Of a DNA stretch of 16,363 nt, positions 13,296-16,363 are shown piece by piece. Below the pieces are notes generated by a model that saw nothing but the letters and a program-made list of their open reading frames with translations, was not told the DNA's origin and searched no databases. A program made the position numbers and the translations under genes. Positions within the stretch are counted from its first letter, which is position 1. Every line of letters starts with the position of its first letter. The DNA is from Caldifarciminota bacterium (lineage in GTDB: Bacteria; Hydrothermota; Hydrothermia; B15-G9; DRBW01): NCBI GenBank assembly GCA_011042705.1, contig DRBW01000008.1, positions 1 through 16,363 of the forward strand. Reading direction: 5' to 3'.

Positions 13296-13975
13296 CTCCC
13301 CGAGTCCCTGATCTTCTCGAGCTCAGGATTCCCCCTGACGAAATCCTCCAGATAGCCGAACCCCTCTATGACAACTGGCCCCACCCTGGGAGCATACCAG
13401 ACCGTGTACTCCGATGTATCGACGTCGGCATGAACTCCGCTGGAGTCTATGACCATCAGGGTAATTATCTCTCGATACCGGACCTTGTAGGAATTTTTGT
13501 ATTTTCTCTTGCCAGCCTGAACGGTTCCCTTATCCAGAACAGAGACCTGATACTTGACTTCGGTTCTCAGCTTTCCATCTTTCTTGATGTCTTTCTCGAA
13601 ATAGTAGCTGCCCCCCCATTTTTTCCCCACCTCGAGGGGATAGAGAAGCCAGGTGTCAGGTTCCGAATAAACCACTATGGAATTGTCGACAAAGTCCCTG
13701 CCCCGTGTTTTCATGTCGGCTCCGTATGCCCTCACGCCGGTCGAATCCGAGACGAGAAAGTAATCGGGGAAAAATGTGTTTTTCAGCCTGTAGACCTGCA
13801 TTCCTTTTATCTCCGCCTTTGAATCCACGTATCTCTTCGCCGTTTTCCAACCCTTCTGCATCGAGTACAGCTGATATGTCCATCTGTTTCCGAGCTGAAG
13901 GGGGAAATAATCCACTCTGCCGCCCCTCGAGCAGGAAAACAGGAACAGTCCAAGCAACAGGTAAATCCTTTTCAT
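13289..13975 (-). CDS. Hypothetical lipoprotein
   Basis: A 228-residue protein with a lipoprotein signal MKRIYLLLGLFLFSC, lipobox LFSC with Cys15. The mature region begins with DYFPLQLGNRWTYQ (22-35), a phrase common to many secreted or lipid-anchored proteins of unknown function in FCB and related bacteria. Later segments, such as YPLEVGKKWGGSYYFEKDIKK, VRYREIITLMV and TVWYAPRVGPVVIEGFG, suggest an antiparallel beta structure. I do not recognise a catalytic motif; a structural or binding role at the outer membrane is a guess. The gene stands alone on the minus strand, with a predicted leaderless promoter immediately upstream and a 7-nt convergent overlap with the DUF4159 gene. Confidence 0.85.
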   Translation of the reverse strand: MKRIYLLLGLFLFSCSRGGRVDYFPLQLGNRWTYQLYSMQKGWKTAKRYVDSKAEIKGMQVYRLKNTFFPDYFLVSDSTGVRAYGADMKTRGRDFVDNSIVVYSEPDTWLLYPLEVGKKWGGSYYFEKDIKKDGKLRTEVKYQVSVLDKGTVQAGKRKYKNSYKVRYREIITLMVIDSSGVHADVDTSEYTVWYAPRVGPVVIEGFGYLEDFVRGNPELEKIRDSGSQ

Positions 13976-13982
13976 GTTTTAT

Positions 13983-14011
13983 ATGGTAAAGCAAGGGTCG
14001 CGCTCCGCCAA
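13983..14011 (-). promoter_or_regulatory. Possible leaderless promoter of the lipoprotein gene
   Basis: Read on the minus strand, TTGGCG (14011-14006, 4 of 6) and TACCAT (13988-13983, 4 of 6 with the conserved second A and final T) are separated by 17 nt. Transcription would begin at about 13976, one base before the ATG at 13975. No Shine-Dalgarno sequence is present. The boxes are weaker than those at 10337 and 4430. Confidence 0.4.
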
Positions 14012-14062
14012 ACATATCTTTTTGAAAAGAAGCTTCTGCGCGGGAAACATTTCACCCTGACC

Positions 14063-14091
14063 TTGATTTTACGTCAACACAGGTTTATATA
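14063..14091 (+). promoter_or_regulatory. Probable promoter of the M14 peptidase gene
   Basis: TTGATT (14063-14068), a 17-nt spacer and TATATA (14086-14091) lie in a run of alternating T and A (14085-14096). Transcription would begin near 14098, giving a leader of about 110 nt before the peptidase ATG. Overlapping TATATA registers make the exact start uncertain. Confidence 0.5.
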
Positions 14092-14099
14092 TATAAGTT

Positions 14100-14153
14100 A
14101 TGCCAGATAAGAGGAGTCCAATAATCTCCTGCTCAATGTTCCTTCCGGTTTAA
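14100..14153 (+). CDS. Possible 17-codon leader ORF upstream of the M14 gene
   Basis: ATG at 14100-14102 opens a short frame (MPDKRSPIISCSMFLPV) ending at TAA 14151-14153. It begins about 2 nt after the predicted transcription start and has no Shine-Dalgarno sequence, so it would be read from a leaderless mRNA like other first genes here. It ends 55 nt before the peptidase start. This may be chance; only position supports it. Confidence 0.25.
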   Translation: MPDKRSPIISCSMFLPV

Positions 14154-14176
14154 TATACCTCTTTAAAAACCAGGAG

Positions 14177-14189
14177 ACCCCCTCGGGGT
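14177..14189 (+). other. Small hairpin before the M14 ribosome site
   Basis: ACCCC (14177-14181) and GGGGT (14185-14189) pair around a CTC loop, 7 nt before the AAGGAGAT ribosome site (14197-14204). It is too far from a T-run to be a terminator. It could tune translation or mRNA stability, or be incidental. Confidence 0.3.
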
Positions 14190-14208
14190 GCCAAAAAAGG
14201 AGATCGAG

Positions 14209-16363
14209 ATGAAACGCAGTGTGTGCATAATACTGCTTCTCTCGCTCATAGGGACTGGTGTGTCTGGTCCCATGTGGGTGAGGATACATCTGAACAGTCC
14301 CGAAGACGTGAAGGGGCTGATCCAGAAAGGAATCGATGACATCGCGCGGGTTGAACCTCATCACCTGTTCGTCGAAGCGATAGTCCCTCAATCCAAAAAG
14401 CAGATTTTGGAGGATTACAGGTACGAGATACTGGACCCGGACCTTTCGGCCACGTGGCAGAGATGGCAGAAAGAGGGCGTTCTCGTGAATTTCGGGCCCT
14501 ATTATACCTACGAAGAGATGCAGGCCCAGCTCGACAGCATTCACCAGCAGTATCCTGACATAACGACGGCAAAATTCTCAGTCGGACAGTCCTGGTTCGG
14601 CAGGGACATCTGGGCCATAAAAATATCCGATAATCCCAACATAGATGAGGACGAGCCCTCAGTCCTTATCGACGGGGTTCATCACGCCAGGGAACCCATT
14701 TCCTGCACCATACCGATAGAGTTTGCAAAATATCTTTGCGAAAACTACGGAAGCGATCCCGACATAACTTGGCTCGTGGACAACAGGGAGATCTACCTTC
14801 TTCCCGTGATGAATCCCGATGGTTACGTTTACAACGAGTCGGGCGACGGTTACTGGAGAAAGAACCTCAGGGACAATAACAACAACGGCTACATAGATGA
14901 CTGTGATGGCGTCGACCCCAACAGGAATTACGGTTACATGTGGGGCTACGATAACACCGGCTCCAGCCCAGATCCCTGTGACCAGACATACAGGGGACCC
15001 TCGGCTTTCTCCGAACCCGAAAACCAGGCGATGAGGTATTTCGTTGACTCAATCCAGCCCACGATAGTTATAAATTACCACAGCTACTCCAACATGATCC
15101 TATACTCCTGGGGCTACGTGAATCAGCCCACTCCCGATGAGGACGTGTTCGTCGCCATGGCCCAGATAATGAGGGCCTCCAACGGCTATACTTACGGCAG
15201 GCCCGCACAGCTATTATATCCCGTCAATGGCGAGGCAAACGACTGGATGTACGGCGAACAGTCGGAAAAGCCCAAAGCTTATTCCTTCGTGGTGGAGGTC
15301 GGCGAGGCTTTCTGGCAGCCCGATTCTGCCACCATAGCACAGCAGGTAGCCGAAAATATACCCATGGACCTTTTCGTGACGCGGGCTTCGGGCCTTTATC
15401 TCGCTTTCAACGGTTCGCAGATCCGTGACATGAACGGCGAGCTTCCCGATCCCGGCGACACGATCACGATCATTTTGAACCTGAGGAACCTATGCCCCGC
15501 TGACTCAGGCTTAAATGTCACGGGGACGTTATCTTCGCCGACGCCCGGCGTCACCATCATAGAGGGGACAAAGCCCTTCTCGGACATAGGGCCCTTCCCC
15601 GATGGTTATGGCAGCAACTCAGGTCAACCTTTCCTCGTCTATCTGGATCCCTCCATACCAGCAGGCACTCACGTGGAGTTCCAGGTCGATGTCCAGGCCA
15701 ACGGCGGCGCTTATGAAAAGCCGGTATTTTTCTCCACCGTGGTGGGCATCCAGCCCGGCTTCTCCGATGACGTTGAGAGCGGCCAGGGATACTGGACCCA
15801 CGGCGGCGGAAACGACCTGTGGCACATAACGGAGCACAGGTCAAATTCCCCGACCCACAGCTGGTACTGCGGCCAGGAGGGAAACTGGCAATACGTGGAC
15901 GACATGAATGCATGGCTCCTTTCAGAGGACATAGCCCTCTACCCTGAGTCGAAGCTCGTTTTCTGGACCTATTACGACCTTGAGACGGGATACGATTACG
16001 GCTATGTTGAGATATCGACCGATGGAGGAAGCACCTGGCAACAGCTGGGAGATCCCCTCAACGGCACATCTGGAGGCTGGGTGAGGCTGGAACGCGATCT
16101 CAGAAGCTTCTCCGGCGTCATCAAGATACGTTTCCGCCTGACATCGGACGGCGCTGTGACCCGCGAGGGCTGGTATGTTGACGACATATCTGTGGAGCCC
16201 TGGCTGTATCCCGACATAGAGGTCAGTCCCCTGAGCTTTAACGTGACGCTGCCTCCCGACACCGTTGACACCCTGTGGATGACAATATCGAACGTGGGAG
16301 AGGCTCCGCTTCTCTTCACGGTGAGGGACACCGAGTGGCAGGTGGGCGAGGAGTTGTTGAGGA
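14209..16363 (+). CDS. Secreted M14 zinc carboxypeptidase with MAM-like and Ig-like C-terminal domains (3' end outside window)
   Basis: At least 718 residues; the frame is open to the end of the window. ATG 14209 has a good ribosome site (AAGGAGAT). Residues 1-20 form a signal peptide, about 22-80 a propeptide-like domain, and about 97-390 the M14 catalytic domain. Zinc ligands are H159 and E162 (HHARE) and H291 (INYHSYS). Substrate and catalytic residues correspond to R217 (YWRK), N238-R239 (DPNRNYG), Y348 (DWMYGEQ) and E363 (FVVEVGE), so the enzyme should be active, cleaving C-terminal residues outside the cell. Residues 390-515 look like an Ig/CARDB-type beta domain. Residues 519-663 match the MAM-like domain of immune inhibitor A peptidases (DDVESGQGYW to GWYVDDISVE). 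From 668 an ASH/choice-of-anchor-D-like domain begins (VSPLSFNVTLPP). A sorting domain may lie beyond the window. Protein-feeding or scavenging is a likely role. Confidence 0.92.
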   Translation, partial: MKRSVCIILLLSLIGTGVSGPMWVRIHLNSPEDVKGLIQKGIDDIARVEPHHLFVEAIVPQSKKQILEDYRYEILDPDLSATWQRWQKEGVLVNFGPYYTYEEMQAQLDSIHQQYPDITTAKFSVGQSWFGRDIWAIKISDNPNIDEDEPSVLIDGVHHAREPISCTIPIEFAKYLCENYGSDPDITWLVDNREIYLLPVMNPDGYVYNESGDGYWRKNLRDNNNNGYIDDCDGVDPNRNYGYMWGYDNTGSSPDPCDQTYRGPSAFSEPENQAMRYFVDSIQPTIVINYHSYSNMILYSWGYVNQPTPDEDVFVAMAQIMRASNGYTYGRPAQLLYPVNGEANDWMYGEQSEKPKAYSFVVEVGEAFWQPDSATIAQQVAENIPMDLFVTRASGLYLAFNGSQIRDMNGELPDPGDTITIILNLRNLCPADSGLNVTGTLSSPTPGVTIIEGTKPFSDIGPFPDGYGSNSGQPFLVYLDPSIPAGTHVEFQVDVQANGGAYEKPVFFSTVVGIQPGFSDDVESGQGYWTHGGGNDLWHITEHRSNSPTHSWYCGQEGNWQYVDDMNAWLLSEDIALYPESKLVFWTYYDLETGYDYGYVEISTDGGSTWQQLGDPLNGTSGGWVRLERDLRSFSGVIKIRFRLTSDGAVTREGWYVDDISVEPWLYPDIEVSPLSFNVTLPPDTVDTLWMTISNVGEAPLLFTVRDTEWQVGEELLR

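Noticed and set aside
13205..13822. 205-codon plus-strand frame opposite the lipoprotein gene
   Set aside because: The minus-strand gene has a lipobox signal peptide and its own promoter. The plus frame has neither and no domain.
14085..14096. TATATATATA tract as a repeat element
   Set aside because: Too short to be a microsatellite of interest; better explained as a -10 region.
1..16363. tRNA, rRNA, CRISPR array, insertion sequence or prophage
   Set aside because: No cloverleaf, rRNA segment, spaced direct repeats, transposase or phage gene was seen on either strand by eye.

Overview
The window looks like chromosomal sequence from an uncultivated Gram-negative bacterium, probably of a deep-branching candidate phylum in or near the FCB group (WOR-3/Stahlbacteria-, TA06- or Hydrothermae-like). 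Kdo-pathway genes (kdsB, kdsD/kpsF, lptC-like) imply an outer membrane with LPS. EF-P, biotin carrier protein and TTGACA/TATAAT-type promoters are bacterial. Secreted FG-GAP and peptidase proteins with C-terminal beta-sandwich modules, plus DUF4175 and DUF4159 proteins, fit those lineages. AGG/AGA arginine and ATA isoleucine codons are very frequent, which may indicate thermophily. The taxonomic placement is inference from gene content, not a search result. Genes are tightly packed, with many 1-4 nt start/stop overlaps and no insertion sequence, phage, tRNA, rRNA or CRISPR seen.

Region 1 (1-4273, + strand): the 3' part of a DUF4175-like coiled-coil protein whose start lies outside the window, an overlapping class I histone deacetylase-family amidohydrolase, and a secreted FG-GAP/VCBS propeller protein. 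A 191-nt gap follows, holding two hairpins and a promoter.

Region 2 (4465-8223, + strand): TPR protein, M24 Xaa-Pro peptidase, elongation factor P, biotin carrier protein AccB and a class II tRNA nucleotidyltransferase, nearly all overlapping. accC does not follow accB. The unit meets, tail to tail with a 12-nt overlap, a minus-strand PilT-family protein whose Walker A, Walker B and His-box residues have all been replaced.

Region 3 (8212-13295): kdsB and a small ORF run on the minus strand. Divergently, thpR, kdsD/kpsF, lptC-like, a 105-aa conserved-looking unknown and a DUF4159 protein run on the plus strand as a fully overlapping operon. The two units share a 66-bp promoter region in which both -35 boxes fall on the same TTGACAA. 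This is an envelope/LPS divergon.

Region 4 (13289-16363): a minus-strand lipoprotein, a 233-bp divergent gap with promoters on both sides and a possible 17-codon leader ORF, and the first 718 residues of a secreted M14 zinc carboxypeptidase with a MAM/immune-inhibitor-A-like domain. It runs off the window.

The most unusual signal is regulatory. At four unit-leading genes (4465, 10307, 10374, 13975) a sigma70-like promoter lies so close to the start codon that the predicted transcript has a leader of 0-2 nt and no Shine-Dalgarno sequence. Several other genes, mostly operon-internal, carry clear Shine-Dalgarno sequences. This suggests leaderless translation at promoter-proximal genes and should be tested by TSS mapping.
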